Assembly (NCBI GenBank): GCA_051877515.1
Contig: JBJEIY010000035.1
Span: forward strand, 1-64,000
Reading direction: 5' to 3'
Source of the DNA: XBB1006 sp051877515
GTDB taxonomy: Bacteria; Bacillota; Clostridia; Lachnospirales; Lachnospiraceae
Length of the DNA stretch: 64,000 nucleotides
This document shows, piece by piece, positions 1-8,468 of this stretch. How positions within the stretch are numbered: the stretch's first letter is position 1; each line of letters begins with the position of its first letter. A program made the translations under genes and the position numbers. The notes beneath the pieces are model-generated. The model saw only the letters and a list, made by a program, of their open reading frames with translations. It was not told the origin of the DNA and did not search any database.

Positions 1-53
<53 letters not shown>

Positions 54-282
54 AAAATTGTCCTACTGTTTTCGAACCAAGTCAATAATCTGCTCCTCCT
101 TTTCTCAGAAATACATAGGATTGATCCTATTTCGGTTTTGTATTGTATCATATTTCGACACAAATTACAATTCTTTGCAATTACTTTTTGCCAATTGGTC
201 ACAATTCCTTTTTTATAATAAAATACCCAAAATCTATGTTGCATAAATTACAATTTAAAACTTGCATTTTAGCACACTATCA
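54..282. other. AT-rich non-coding region with CAATT repeats upstream of the LytTR gene
   Basis: No convincing gene lies between the microsatellite and the LytTR-PAS gene; a 62-codon open frame here has no ribosome binding site. The stretch holds a 6-bp inverted repeat with a 4-base loop (115-130, ATAGGA/TCCTAT). It also holds several NCAATT words, at 167, 177, 191, 201 and 250, two pairs of which are spaced 10 bp. The repeats could be regulator sites, but in such AT-rich DNA they could also be chance. Confidence 0.4.
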
Positions 283-311
283 TTGTATTTTATCCAATTT
301 TGTGGTATAAT
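283..311 (+). promoter_or_regulatory. sigma-A type promoter of the LytTR-PAS gene
   Basis: TTGTAT (283-288), 17-bp spacer, TATAAT (306-311). It lies about 30 bp upstream of a start codon preceded by GGGAGGAATTCCT. Confidence 0.7.
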
Positions 312-342
312 CACCGTATCATGAAAACAGGGAGGAATTCCT

Positions 343-1044
343 ATGCCCGATCTGGCAAGATACTTTAAAAGACACCATTTAAAATCCGAGGACATTCTTT
401 ATATCTACCGCCATGGCAGAAAAACCGTGATCTGCTCGGAATCTGCAGAGGAGGCATCTTCCGCTATTCCTATGCATGAGTTACTGGCATTCCTGCCGGA
501 GGAAGAATTCCTGTCCATCTCCAGAAGTGCGATCGTCCGCCGGGACAGGATCCTCAATATCAGTCATGATGGTGTTTATACCATGACAGACGGAAAAACC
601 TTTCAGGGCAGAACGCGATACTTAAGTACACACAGGCGTCTAAGGAAGGAGATGCATTTTGATGCACCCAAGCCCCAGGCAGAATTTGCCCCGCCTTTAA
701 GTTTTTTTGAAAAATGCAGTATTTTAGACGATATGCCCGTTGCATACTGCGTGATCGAGTTGGTATTTGATGAGGACGGTCACGGCGTGGACTTTGTTTT
801 CCGCTACTGCAACAAGCATATGGAAGTCGTGGAGGGCATCCCCGTGGAAGAAATGTTAAACCGTTCTTTTTATGAGGTGTTCAAAAACGGAGACAGAAAA
901 TGGCTGGTATCTTACGCGGATGTAACCTTAAACGGCTCACAGCGTATCCTTTGTGATTACAGCCCGGAAATCGGCAAGAATCTTACCATCTACTGTTATC
1001 AGCCACAGCCGGGGTACTGCGCCTGCGTGCTGGTGCCGGAGTAA
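343..1044 (+). CDS. LytTR DNA-binding protein with C-terminal PAS-like domain
   Basis: A 233-residue likely transcription regulator. Residues about 10-105 match a LytTR DNA-binding domain: the ILYIYRHGRKTVI strand, then FLSISRSAIVRRDRI and GVYTMTDGKTFQGR, typical of AgrA/LytR-like proteins. Residues about 120-230 look like a PAS fold (MPVAYCVIEL, VDFVFRYCNKHMEVVEG, then a strand-rich end). There is no receiver domain, so it probably senses a ligand itself rather than being phosphorylated by a kinase. The DNA-binding domain is N-terminal, the reverse of classical LytTR response regulators. The start is supported by a strong GGAGG site and its own promoter. It is a single-gene unit followed by a hairpin. 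Its target genes cannot be read from the window. Confidence 0.8.
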   Translation: MPDLARYFKRHHLKSEDILYIYRHGRKTVICSESAEEASSAIPMHELLAFLPEEEFLSISRSAIVRRDRILNISHDGVYTMTDGKTFQGRTRYLSTHRRLRKEMHFDAPKPQAEFAPPLSFFEKCSILDDMPVAYCVIELVFDEDGHGVDFVFRYCNKHMEVVEGIPVEEMLNRSFYEVFKNGDRKWLVSYADVTLNGSQRILCDYSPEIGKNLTIYCYQPQPGYCACVLVPE

Positions 1045-1047
1045 AAA

Positions 1048-1080
1048 GAAAAATCGCCATCTGTTACGTTGACGATTTTC
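1048..1080. terminator. hairpin between convergent genes
   Basis: GAAAAATCG (1048-1056) pairs with CGATTTTC (1073-1080) just after the LytTR-PAS stop and just before the end of the convergent ATPase gene. A-rich and T-rich arms make it plausible in both directions. The loop is long (16 bases). Confidence 0.5.
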
Positions 1081-1096
1081 ACAATCATTATTAAAT

Positions 1097-2386
1097 TTAC
1101 AGTTCCAAAGAGTTCTCGTTTAAGAGGAACTCATATAATCCCAAGTGAAGAATGCCATCTTCATCAGTCCAAGGCTTCATCGAGGTCTTGCTAATAATAA
1201 TTTTTTTAAAAAAGTCTTTTGTATTCTTCAACGGTTTTAGCTCAGTTTCCATTTTAGAAGGTTCGCTGACATTAAGAGCAGATTGGATATAGTATTTTTT
1301 TGCTCCTAAATTTGCAACAAAGTCAATTTCACATTGCTTTTTTGTTCTCTTACCTTCGCTTCTTTCTACGATTTCTACCACACCTATATCAACAGAATAT
1401 CCCCGACAAAGAAGTTCATTGTAAATGATGTTTTCCATGATGTGAGTTTCCTCTTGTTGCCTGAAGTTCAACCTTGCATTACGAAGTCCAATATCCGTGC
1501 AATAGTATTTTGAGGGATATTCAAAATATTTCTTTCCTTTTACATCGTATCTTTTTGCGTTGTTGAACAAAAAAGATTCTATTAAATAATTCTGGTAATT
1601 TGAAATGGTAGTGCTGGAAACTTTTATGCTTTTGACAGACTGTAAGGTATGGGCAATTTTGCTCGCATTGGTAAGCGAACCAATAGAAGAACACAAATCG
1701 TCCGTCAATTCTTCAAGCACATCAGGAAGCTCTATCTCATATCGCTCCACAATATCCTTGAAATACACTTCCGTAAACAGGCCTTGCAGATAATTCATTT
1801 TTTCTGCATCTGCTTTTTTCGAAAGAACTAACGGCATACCACCATACAACGCATATTCTTCATAAGCATCAGATTTATCCCCACCTACGAAAGCATAGTA
1901 CTCCTTGAAGGAGATAGGGTAAATCCGAACTTCATCACCTCTGCCACGAAAGGCAGTAAGGACATCCTTTGTAAGCATTTTGGAATTACTTCCTGTAACA
2001 TAAATATCTACATTACGGAGTCGCAAAAGACCATTTAACACATTGTAAAGTCTTATATTCTCGGGATTTTTCAGTTCTTCCTTTGAGATGGCATACTGGA
2101 CTTCATCAATCAGGATGTAGTACATATCCTTGTTTACTATCTTTGACCGTACATACTTTGACAACTCATCCGGATCGCGGTACTGAATATTGGTGTCATC
2201 ATCAAGTGCGATTGTAATAATCTGTTCTTCTTGCACTCCACTTTCAATCAAGTAATCGTAGAACAAATTGAACAGCAAATAGCTTTTACCACACCGTCTA
2301 ATGCCGGTGATTACTTTAATCAAGCCGTTTTCCTTTTTATTGATTATCCTTTTCAAATAACTATCTCGTTTAATAACATGTTCCAT
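1097..2386 (-). CDS. AAA_14/DUF4143 family ATPase
   Basis: A 429-residue ATPase of the widespread AAA_14-DUF4143 family, whose cellular role is not well defined. Residues about 27-35 give a Walker A (GIRRCGKS), about 92-97 a Walker B (YILIDEVQ), and IYVTGSNSKML is sensor-like. The C-terminal DUF4143 part has CEIDFVANLGAKKYYIQSA, which resembles the PD-(D/E)xK-like core (E-x-D...K) with Q-S-A where many relatives have an E-V-K motif. The gene looks clearly more AT-rich than its neighbours and stands alone between the LytTR gene and smpB, which suggests horizontal acquisition. These ATPases are common in mobile or variable loci. No partner gene is adjacent. Confidence 0.85.
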   Translation of the reverse strand: MEHVIKRDSYLKRIINKKENGLIKVITGIRRCGKSYLLFNLFYDYLIESGVQEEQIITIALDDDTNIQYRDPDELSKYVRSKIVNKDMYYILIDEVQYAISKEELKNPENIRLYNVLNGLLRLRNVDIYVTGSNSKMLTKDVLTAFRGRGDEVRIYPISFKEYYAFVGGDKSDAYEEYALYGGMPLVLSKKADAEKMNYLQGLFTEVYFKDIVERYEIELPDVLEELTDDLCSSIGSLTNASKIAHTLQSVKSIKVSSTTISNYQNYLIESFLFNNAKRYDVKGKKYFEYPSKYYCTDIGLRNARLNFRQQEETHIMENIIYNELLCRGYSVDIGVVEIVERSEGKRTKKQCEIDFVANLGAKKYYIQSALNVSEPSKMETELKPLKNTKDFFKKIIISKTSMKPWTDEDGILHLGLYEFLLNENSLEL

Positions 2387-2486
2387 AGTAACCCTCCACG
2401 CAATTAAAACTTATGGTTATTGTCCCCCAACTTTCAACTGTATTATACCACTGCCTTTTGAAAAAGCCAAGTCGTCACTTGAAAAT

Positions 2487-2510
2487 CAGGGGACAAAACC
2501 CCTGTTTTTT
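2487..2510 (+). terminator. Rho-independent terminator-like hairpin
   Basis: CAGGGG, 6-base loop, CCCCTG, then six T on the + strand. No + strand gene ends nearby. It may back up the smpB terminator on the minus strand, where the trailing sequence is ATTTTC, or block antisense transcription. Confidence 0.6.
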
Positions 2511-2540
2511 AAGTTTCAGTGTCTGATGCGGAAGCAAAGA

Positions 2541-2565
2541 TGCCGCACTGATAATCAGTGCGGCA
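2541..2565 (-). terminator. terminator hairpin after smpB
   Basis: A near-perfect 12-bp palindrome, TGCCGCACTGAT (2541-2552) with ATCAGTGCGGCA (2554-2565), begins 6 bp past the smpB stop. The minus-strand tail is only moderately T-rich (CTTTGCTT). Confidence 0.65.
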
Positions 2566-2570
2566 CCTCT

Positions 2571-3038
2571 TTACCCCAGATTCCGGATCTTGAAATCCCG
2601 CTGGGCTTCCCTTGTCTGATCTTTTTTGGCGATATCCGCCCGTTTGTCATATAACTTCTTACCACGGGCAAGCGCGATCTCCACCTTCACCAGACTGCCT
2701 TTTAAATACACCTGCAGCGGTACAATGGTATAGCCTTTTTCTGAGATCTTTCCCAAAAGCTTATTGATCTGCTGCTTATGCAACAGTAGTTTACGCGGAC
2801 GCAGGGGATCCTTATTGAAAATATTTCCCTTCTCATAAGGATTGATGTGCATGCCATAGATATAGACTTCCCCTTTTTCAATACGGATAAAGGACTCCTT
2901 GATGCTGCAATGTCCCATCCGCACAGATTTCACTTCCGTTCCCGCAAGACTGATACCTGCTTCAATGGTGTCCTCGATGAAATAATCATGTCTTGCCTTT
3001 TTATTGTTTGCGATCAACTTGATACTGTCTTTACTCAT
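2571..3038 (-). CDS. smpB: SsrA-binding protein SmpB
   Basis: A 155-residue partner of tmRNA in trans-translation: it carries tmRNA into the stalled ribosome A site. The family core is plain: IANNKKARHDYFIEDT near the N-terminus, AGTEVKSVR, LLLHKQQI, and GKKLYDKRADIAKKD running into a basic C-terminal tail. I chose the ATG at 3038 because the family begins with an MSK-type N-terminus and because that ATG overlaps the rnr stop codon (ATGAGTAA), giving translational coupling. A longer frame with extra tryptophans upstream lies inside rnr and is unlikely to be used. The tmRNA gene, often next to smpB in relatives, is not visible here. Confidence 0.96.
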   Translation of the reverse strand: MSKDSIKLIANNKKARHDYFIEDTIEAGISLAGTEVKSVRMGHCSIKESFIRIEKGEVYIYGMHINPYEKGNIFNKDPLRPRKLLLHKQQINKLLGKISEKGYTIVPLQVYLKGSLVKVEIALARGKKLYDKRADIAKKDQTREAQRDFKIRNLG

Positions 3039-5163
3039 CCTCATCCTCCACCAATACAAAATCAATGGTTCGCATCAATTTATCAATCCGGTCCAGACGT
3101 ACTTTTACACTCTGTCCCAGTTTATAGTGTTTGTTCCTGGCCTTTCCCACCAGTTCAAATCCCTCTTCGTTATACTGATAATAATCATCGGTCAGAGCCG
3201 TCATATGAACCAGTCCCTCTACTGTATTGGGAAGTTCCACATAGAATCCCCAGCCGGTAACACCGGAGATCACCCCTTCAAACACTTCTTCCCATTTATC
3301 CTGCATGTATTCAATCTTCTTCAGCTTAACGGTCTCCCGTTCTGCCTCTTCTGCTCTGCGCTCTCTCTGACTGCAGTGGGCCCCCACTTCACTTAAAATG
3401 TTCTCGTAGTGGGCAATGCGTTTTTCATTTAACTGTCCATGCAGCTGTTCCTTAATAATACGATGGATCTGCAGATCCGGATACCGTCTTATGGGCGAGG
3501 TAAAATGACAGTAATAAGGTGCCGCCAGTCCGAAATGCCCGGTATTATCTGCCGTATACTTTGCCTGCTTCATGCTGCGCAGTGCCAGTCTTGAGATCAG
3601 TGCTTCCTCCGGCTTTCCGTCAATGCTTGCCAGAAGTTTCTGGATTTCCTTGGGATGCACTTCCTCTTTTGATCCTTTCATGGTCAGACCAAAATTATGG
3701 ATAAAAGTGGCCAGTTTTTCCATTTTCTCCGTATCCGGTTTCTCATGAGTCCGGTATAAAAAGGGAATCTCCTGCCAGTAATAATCTTCTGCTATGGTTT
3801 CATTGGCAGCCAGCATAAAATCTTCGATCAGTTTGGTAGCAGTATTCCTGTCATATGGTTTTAGATCCACTGCCCTGCCTTGCTCATCCAGGACCACCTT
3901 GGTCTCCGGAAAATCAAAATCAATGGAGCCCCGTTTCTTGCGATTTTCCCGCAGCAGGCCTGCTAACTTTGCCATTTCCATGAACATGGGCACAAACTCT
4001 TTGTATTCTTCACACAAGGTCGGATCCTCGTCTTCAATAATACCTCGCACTGCAGTATAAGTCATCCTGCGGTCTACATTGATGACGGTTTCTGCAATCT
4101 CATGGTCGATGATCACACCTTTTTCATCCACTGTCATAAGACAGCTTAAGGCAAGGCGGTCCACTCCTGCATTTAAGGAGCACAGTCCATTAGACAGTTT
4201 CCGGGGCAACATGGGGATTACCCGGTCTGCCAGATATACACTGGTTCCCCGGTTATAACCTTCCGCATTCAGCGCGGTTTTCTCTTTAACATAATAGGAT
4301 ACATCTGCAATGTGTACTCCCAGATGATAACAGGTGCCATCAAAGCTGACACTTACCGCATCATCCAGATCCTTCGCATCTTCTCCGTCAATGGTCACCA
4401 TGGGAACAGAACGCAGGTCTTTTCTTCCTGCCTTGCTTTCCTCCGGTACCTCATCAGGAATGTTCGTAAGTTCTCTGAGCACTTCCTCCGGGAATTCTTC
4501 CTCCATCCCATAGGTCTTGGCAATGGACAATACATCTACCCCCGGCTCTTTGGCATTTCCCAGAACCTCTGTGATCTTTCCTTCCGGCTTATGATGTTGA
4601 TCTCCGTAGGAAGTCAGTTCTACCACTACCTTATCTCCCTGTTTCGCGCCATTGATCTGACTCTTGGGGATAAAAATGTCTTCATTCAGCTTCTGGTTAT
4701 CCGGTTTCACAAATCCGAATGACTTACCTTTTTCAAAAAAGCCCACCAGATTACTGGTTCCATGCTCTAAAATAGCGGTAATACGACCCTCCTGCCGGCG
4801 TCCCACGGGGCTTGCCGTCAGCACCAGTTCTACCCGGTCTCCGTGCATGGCTCCCATGGTTTCTCCTGCCGGGATAAAAATATCTTCTTCCCTGTTTTCC
4901 ACCTGAACAAAACCAAAGCCACTTGGATGACCGCAATATGTTCCGGTCAGTTTCTTTTCTTTGGCAATACTGTATTTGCCCCGTTTGGAGCATTCTATTT
5001 TATTCTCGGCCAATAATGCATCCAATGCCTCAATCAGCTCCCACCTTCGTTCCGAAGGCAGATCCAGAACAATAGCCAGTTCTTTCTGCTTCATAGGCAC
5101 ATACATATCATCCTGCATTAATGCCAGCAATACTTTCTTGCGTTTTTCCAAATCTAAACTCAT
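3031..5163 (-). CDS. rnr: ribonuclease R
   Basis: A 710-residue processive 3'-5' exoribonuclease that degrades structured RNA and, with tmRNA-SmpB, non-stop mRNAs. Domain order fits the family: an N-terminal winged-helix part, two cold-shock/OB domains (GTYCGHPSGFGFVQV and FFEKGKSFGFVKPDN), the RNB catalytic domain with the acidic motif DGEDAKDLDDAVSV near residues 255-270, and a C-terminal S1 domain (EGVISGVTGWGFYVELPNT). The short acidic tail EDEDE overlaps the smpB start, a common secG-rnr-smpB arrangement. The leader upstream holds two adjacent hairpins, one of them a likely partial terminator after secG. Confidence 0.96.
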   Translation of the reverse strand: MSLDLEKRKKVLLALMQDDMYVPMKQKELAIVLDLPSERRWELIEALDALLAENKIECSKRGKYSIAKEKKLTGTYCGHPSGFGFVQVENREEDIFIPAGETMGAMHGDRVELVLTASPVGRRQEGRITAILEHGTSNLVGFFEKGKSFGFVKPDNQKLNEDIFIPKSQINGAKQGDKVVVELTSYGDQHHKPEGKITEVLGNAKEPGVDVLSIAKTYGMEEEFPEEVLRELTNIPDEVPEESKAGRKDLRSVPMVTIDGEDAKDLDDAVSVSFDGTCYHLGVHIADVSYYVKEKTALNAEGYNRGTSVYLADRVIPMLPRKLSNGLCSLNAGVDRLALSCLMTVDEKGVIIDHEIAETVINVDRRMTYTAVRGIIEDEDPTLCEEYKEFVPMFMEMAKLAGLLRENRKKRGSIDFDFPETKVVLDEQGRAVDLKPYDRNTATKLIEDFMLAANETIAEDYYWQEIPFLYRTHEKPDTEKMEKLATFIHNFGLTMKGSKEEVHPKEIQKLLASIDGKPEEALISRLALRSMKQAKYTADNTGHFGLAAPYYCHFTSPIRRYPDLQIHRIIKEQLHGQLNEKRIAHYENILSEVGAHCSQRERRAEEAERETVKLKKIEYMQDKWEEVFEGVISGVTGWGFYVELPNTVEGLVHMTALTDDYYQYNEEGFELVGKARNKHYKLGQSVKVRLDRIDKLMRTIDFVLVEDEDE

Positions 5164-5193
5164 GGTTAACCCTCATACTTTCTCATGGACCCC

Positions 5194-5218
5194 CTTGTAT
5201 CATCTTTGCTGATACAAG
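5194..5218 (-). promoter_or_regulatory. hairpin in the rnr leader
   Basis: CTTGTATC (5194-5201) and GATACAAG (5211-5218) form a perfect 8-bp stem with a 9-base loop, directly downstream of the secG terminator hairpin in the direction of rnr transcription. It could be a processing or stabilising structure at the rnr mRNA 5' end. Confidence 0.4.
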
Positions 5219-5243
5219 AAAAGGCTGTCGAAAATCGACAGCC
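5217..5243 (-). terminator. terminator or attenuator between secG and rnr
   Basis: GGCTGTCGA/TCGACAGCC, a 9-bp stem with a 3-base loop, followed on the minus strand by TTTTCTTG. No separate rnr promoter is obvious, so it may be leaky and set the secG:rnr ratio. Confidence 0.7.
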
Positions 5244-5251
5244 CAGAAATT

Positions 5252-5485
5252 CTAGATGCTAGAAACGTTTAACACGATTGCTATAACAAGGAATCCAACT
5301 ACCAGAGCCGTGGTGACTTTCACCAGCATGCCTTCCATAGAACGTCCCTTATTCTTTCCCCAGTAGGTATCAGCTGCTCCACTGATTGCTCCTAAGCCCT
5401 GGGCTTTACCTTCCTGCATCAGTACAATGACTGTGATTGCTAATCCAGCCAATATAAAAATTACGGTTAAAATAGTTCTCAGCAC
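5252..5485 (-). CDS. secG: preprotein translocase subunit SecG
   Basis: A 77-residue small membrane subunit of the SecYEG channel. It shows two hydrophobic helices (LTVIFILAGLAITVIVLMQ and VKVTTALVVGFLVIAIVL) flanking the conserved cytoplasmic loop with GKAQGLGAISGAADTYWGK. I chose the GTG at 5485 because AGGAGGTG sits about 5 bases upstream; a longer reading frame would place the ribosome binding site inside the coding region. secG-rnr-smpB is a frequent order in Firmicutes. The gene has its own promoter just after purB. Confidence 0.93.
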   Translation of the reverse strand: MLRTILTVIFILAGLAITVIVLMQEGKAQGLGAISGAADTYWGKNKGRSMEGMLVKVTTALVVGFLVIAIVLNVSSI

Positions 5486-5522
5486 GTTAACACCTCCTGT
5501 GGTTTTTTCATGCAACTATCAA

Positions 5523-5551
5523 AGTATAGCACAGAAATCTACTATTTTCAA
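5523..5551 (-). promoter_or_regulatory. promoter of secG
   Basis: On the minus strand TTGAAA (5551-5546), 17-bp spacer, TATACT (5528-5523), about 38 bp upstream of the GTG start and just after the purB stop. Confidence 0.75.
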
Positions 5552-5557
5552 GAACTT

Positions 5558-6991
5558 TTATACATTAATTTCTGCTGTCATACCCAGAAGTTCTTTGTTG
5601 TTATCCAATACCGGACGAACAACGTCGCGTAAGAAAACTTCCACCTGACGAGGCGCTCTTCCCACATAGCTGGATGGCTCCATGGCACTCTCCAATTCCT
5701 CTTTTGTCAGATTAAAGTCCGGATCTGCTGCGATAAGATCCAACAGATTATTATCCAATCCCAGTTCTTTCACATTTCGTCCCGCTTCCATGGAAAGCTG
5801 ACGGATCTTCTCATGCAGTTCCTGACGGTCGCCGCCTTTTTTCACGGCATCCATCATGATATTCTCCGTGGCCATAAACGGTAGCTCGCTCATGAGATGT
5901 TTACGGATCACCTTATCATATACTACCAGACCATCCACTACATTTAAGCAAAGATCCAGGATACCGTCCACTGCCAGAAAAGCTTCCGGAATGGAGATCC
6001 GCTTATTGGCAGAGTCATCCAGGGTACGCTCAAACCACTGGGTGGCAGAGGTGATGGCCGGATTTAAGGCATCGATCATCACATATCTGGAAAGAGAGGC
6101 AATACGCTCACTTCTCATAGGATTTCTCTTATATGCCATAGCGGAAGATCCGATCTGGTTCTTCTCAAAAGGCTCTTCCACTTCTTTTAAATGCTGAAGC
6201 AGACGGATATCATTGGAAAGTTTATGGGCACTGGCTGCGATTCCTGCCAGCACATTAGCCACTCTGGTATCCACCTTTCTGGAATAGGTCTGACCGGATA
6301 CCGGATAGCAGGCTTCAAATCCCATCTTCTTCGCGATCAGCTCATCGATCTTGTCAATCTTCTCCTGATCTCCCTCAAACAGCTCCTGAAAGCTGGCCTG
6401 GGTTCCTGTGGTTCCCTTGGAACCTAACAGCCTGATGGTGGACTGGACATACTCTAAATCCTGCAGATCCATGAGAAACTCCTGCAGCCACAGGGTAGCT
6501 CTCTTACCAACCGTGGTTGGCTGTGCAGGCTGAAAATGGGTAAATGCCAGAGTCGGAAGATCTTTGTACTGTTCTGCAAAATCCGCCAGACCGGCAATCA
6601 CATTCACCAGTTTCTTTTTCACAAGCTGCATGGCTTCACTCATCAGGATCAGGTCTGTATTGTCTCCTACATAACAGGATGTAGCTCCCAGATGAATGAT
6701 TCCCTTTGCCTTAGGGCAAAGCTGTCCATAGGCATATACATGAGACATTACATCATGGCGCACCTCTTTTTCCCGTGCTTTTGCCACTTCATAGTTGATA
6801 TCGTCCACATGGGCTTTTAACTCATCAATCTGTTCCTGGGTTATATCAAGTCCCAGCTCCTTCTCTGCCTCTGCAAGGGCAACCCAGAGTCTTCTCCAGG
6901 TTCTGAATTTCTTGTCCTGGGAAAAAATGTATTGCATCTCCTTGCTGGCATAACGCTCGGACAGGGGACTGGAATATCTGTCTGTACTCAT
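5558..6991 (-). CDS. purB: adenylosuccinate lyase
   Basis: A 477-residue enzyme of the fumarase/aspartase superfamily. It removes fumarate from SAICAR to give AICAR and from adenylosuccinate to give AMP. The superfamily signature loop appears as GSSAMAYKRNPMRSER, with TSCYVGDNTDL and THFQPAQPTTVGKR also conserved. It begins ATGAGTACAG and is last in the leftward purC-purF-purB run, 13 bp after purF. No terminator is evident before the secG promoter, so some read-through into secG is possible. Confidence 0.96.
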   Translation of the reverse strand: MSTDRYSSPLSERYASKEMQYIFSQDKKFRTWRRLWVALAEAEKELGLDITQEQIDELKAHVDDINYEVAKAREKEVRHDVMSHVYAYGQLCPKAKGIIHLGATSCYVGDNTDLILMSEAMQLVKKKLVNVIAGLADFAEQYKDLPTLAFTHFQPAQPTTVGKRATLWLQEFLMDLQDLEYVQSTIRLLGSKGTTGTQASFQELFEGDQEKIDKIDELIAKKMGFEACYPVSGQTYSRKVDTRVANVLAGIAASAHKLSNDIRLLQHLKEVEEPFEKNQIGSSAMAYKRNPMRSERIASLSRYVMIDALNPAITSATQWFERTLDDSANKRISIPEAFLAVDGILDLCLNVVDGLVVYDKVIRKHLMSELPFMATENIMMDAVKKGGDRQELHEKIRQLSMEAGRNVKELGLDNNLLDLIAADPDFNLTKEELESAMEPSSYVGRAPRQVEVFLRDVVRPVLDNNKELLGMTAEINV

Positions 6992-7004
6992 AGTTTACTC
7001 CTTT

Positions 7005-8453
7005 TTACTTGTCGTATTCACCACGGATGTCCTCTGTTGGCGGTTCCATAGGATATACTCCGGTAAAGCATCCTTCACAGATGCTCAGCCCGTCCACCAG
7101 TTCCGAAAGGCGTTCTTCCCGAAGGTAACCCAGACTGTCGGCTCCAATGATCTGACGGATTTCCTCTACCGACCGGTTATAAGCAATGAGCTGCTCTCTT
7201 GCAGGCACATCCGTTCCAAAATAGCAGGGCCACAAAAATGGTGGGGAACTGATCCTCACATGAACCTCTTTGGCTCCCGCTTTTTTTAACATGCTGACGA
7301 TCTGATCACTGGTGGTTCCACGGACAATGGAATCATCGATCATGATCACACGCTTACCCTTTACCGCATCCGTCAGGGCATTTAATTTTACCCGGACAGA
7401 AGACTCCCGGCTGCTTTGTTTTGGTTTGATAAAGGTCCGGCCCACATAACTGTTTTTCACAAAAGCAGTTCCATAGGGAATACCTGACTCCATGGCATAA
7501 CCCATGGCTGCCACGTTTCCGGACTCCGGAACGCCCACCACGATATCCGCATCCACCGGAGAATCCATGGCAAGAAATCTTCCTGCCTTGATCCGGGATG
7601 CATACACGCTTACATCATCGATATGACTGTCCGGTCTTGAGAAATAAATATATTCAAAAATACAGCGTCCCTGCTTCTCCTTGGGAATGCACATGGACTT
7701 ATCCGACTGGATCCCTTCCGGTGTGATGGTCACGATCTCACCCGGCTCCACATCACGGATAAAAGTAGCTCCAATGGTATCTAAAGCGCAGGATTCGGAT
7801 GCCAGTACATAGGCATTGTCCCGTTTTCCCAACACCAGGGGCTTAAATCCGTAAGGATCTCTGGCCCCGATCAGTTTCCGGGGACTCATAACCACCAGTG
7901 AATAGGCTCCTTTGATCTTCTTGCAGGCACGTCCTACCGCTTCCTGAACGGTTTTGGAATTCAACCGTTCTCTGGCAATGTGATATGCAATCACCTCAGA
8001 ATCTATGGTAGTCTGGAAAATGGCTCCGGTATAAGCCAACTCTTCCCTTAACTCATTTGCATTGATCAGGTTTCCGTTGTGTGCCAATGCCAGGGTACCC
8101 TTTACATAGTTTAGTACCAAAGGCTGGGCATTCTCCCTGGTAGAAGCCCCGGCGGTGGAATACCGCACATGTCCTACTCCGATATCGCCTTTCATGGGTG
8201 ATAAGCTATCCTCATCAAATACCTCATTTACCAGACCCATACCCTTATGGGATATTACTTTTCCCTTCGGTCCCTGGGTATCAGAAACTGCGATACCGCA
8301 GCTTTCCTGCCCACGATGCTGTAATGCAAACAGGCCATAATAGATGGTGGAGGCAACATTGCCTCCATCAAAATCATACATTCCAAAGACACCGCACTCC
8401 TCGTGCAGTTCGTGGCACCCGGCCTGACGTAATCCGTTTACATCTTTGTTCAT
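7005..8453 (-). CDS. purF: amidophosphoribosyltransferase
   Basis: A 482-residue enzyme for the committing step of purine synthesis: PRPP plus glutamine to phosphoribosylamine. The N-terminal glutaminase (Ntn fold) begins at Cys20 in HEECGVFG, so a 19-residue propeptide is expected to be removed, as in the Bacillus-type enzyme. The phosphoribosyltransferase domain has the PRPP loop RVIMIDDSIVRGTTS. Cysteines at CIFEY, CYFGTD and the late CEGC are placed as in [4Fe-4S] PurF proteins, consistent with an anaerobe. It lies between purC and purB with 13-15 bp gaps, so the three are probably one transcript. Confidence 0.96.
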   Translation of the reverse strand: MNKDVNGLRQAGCHELHEECGVFGMYDFDGGNVASTIYYGLFALQHRGQESCGIAVSDTQGPKGKVISHKGMGLVNEVFDEDSLSPMKGDIGVGHVRYSTAGASTRENAQPLVLNYVKGTLALAHNGNLINANELREELAYTGAIFQTTIDSEVIAYHIARERLNSKTVQEAVGRACKKIKGAYSLVVMSPRKLIGARDPYGFKPLVLGKRDNAYVLASESCALDTIGATFIRDVEPGEIVTITPEGIQSDKSMCIPKEKQGRCIFEYIYFSRPDSHIDDVSVYASRIKAGRFLAMDSPVDADIVVGVPESGNVAAMGYAMESGIPYGTAFVKNSYVGRTFIKPKQSSRESSVRVKLNALTDAVKGKRVIMIDDSIVRGTTSDQIVSMLKKAGAKEVHVRISSPPFLWPCYFGTDVPAREQLIAYNRSVEEIRQIIGADSLGYLREERLSELVDGLSICEGCFTGVYPMEPPTEDIRGEYDK

Positions 8454-8468
8454 GCTTTTCCTCTCAAC

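Noticed and set aside
58..246. A 62-codon open frame upstream of the LytTR gene
   Set aside because: No ribosome binding site, AT-driven composition, no recognisable protein family.
2387..2570. Search for a tmRNA gene next to smpB
   Set aside because: The gap is too short for tmRNA, and no tRNA-like 3' end or tag-reading frame is visible.
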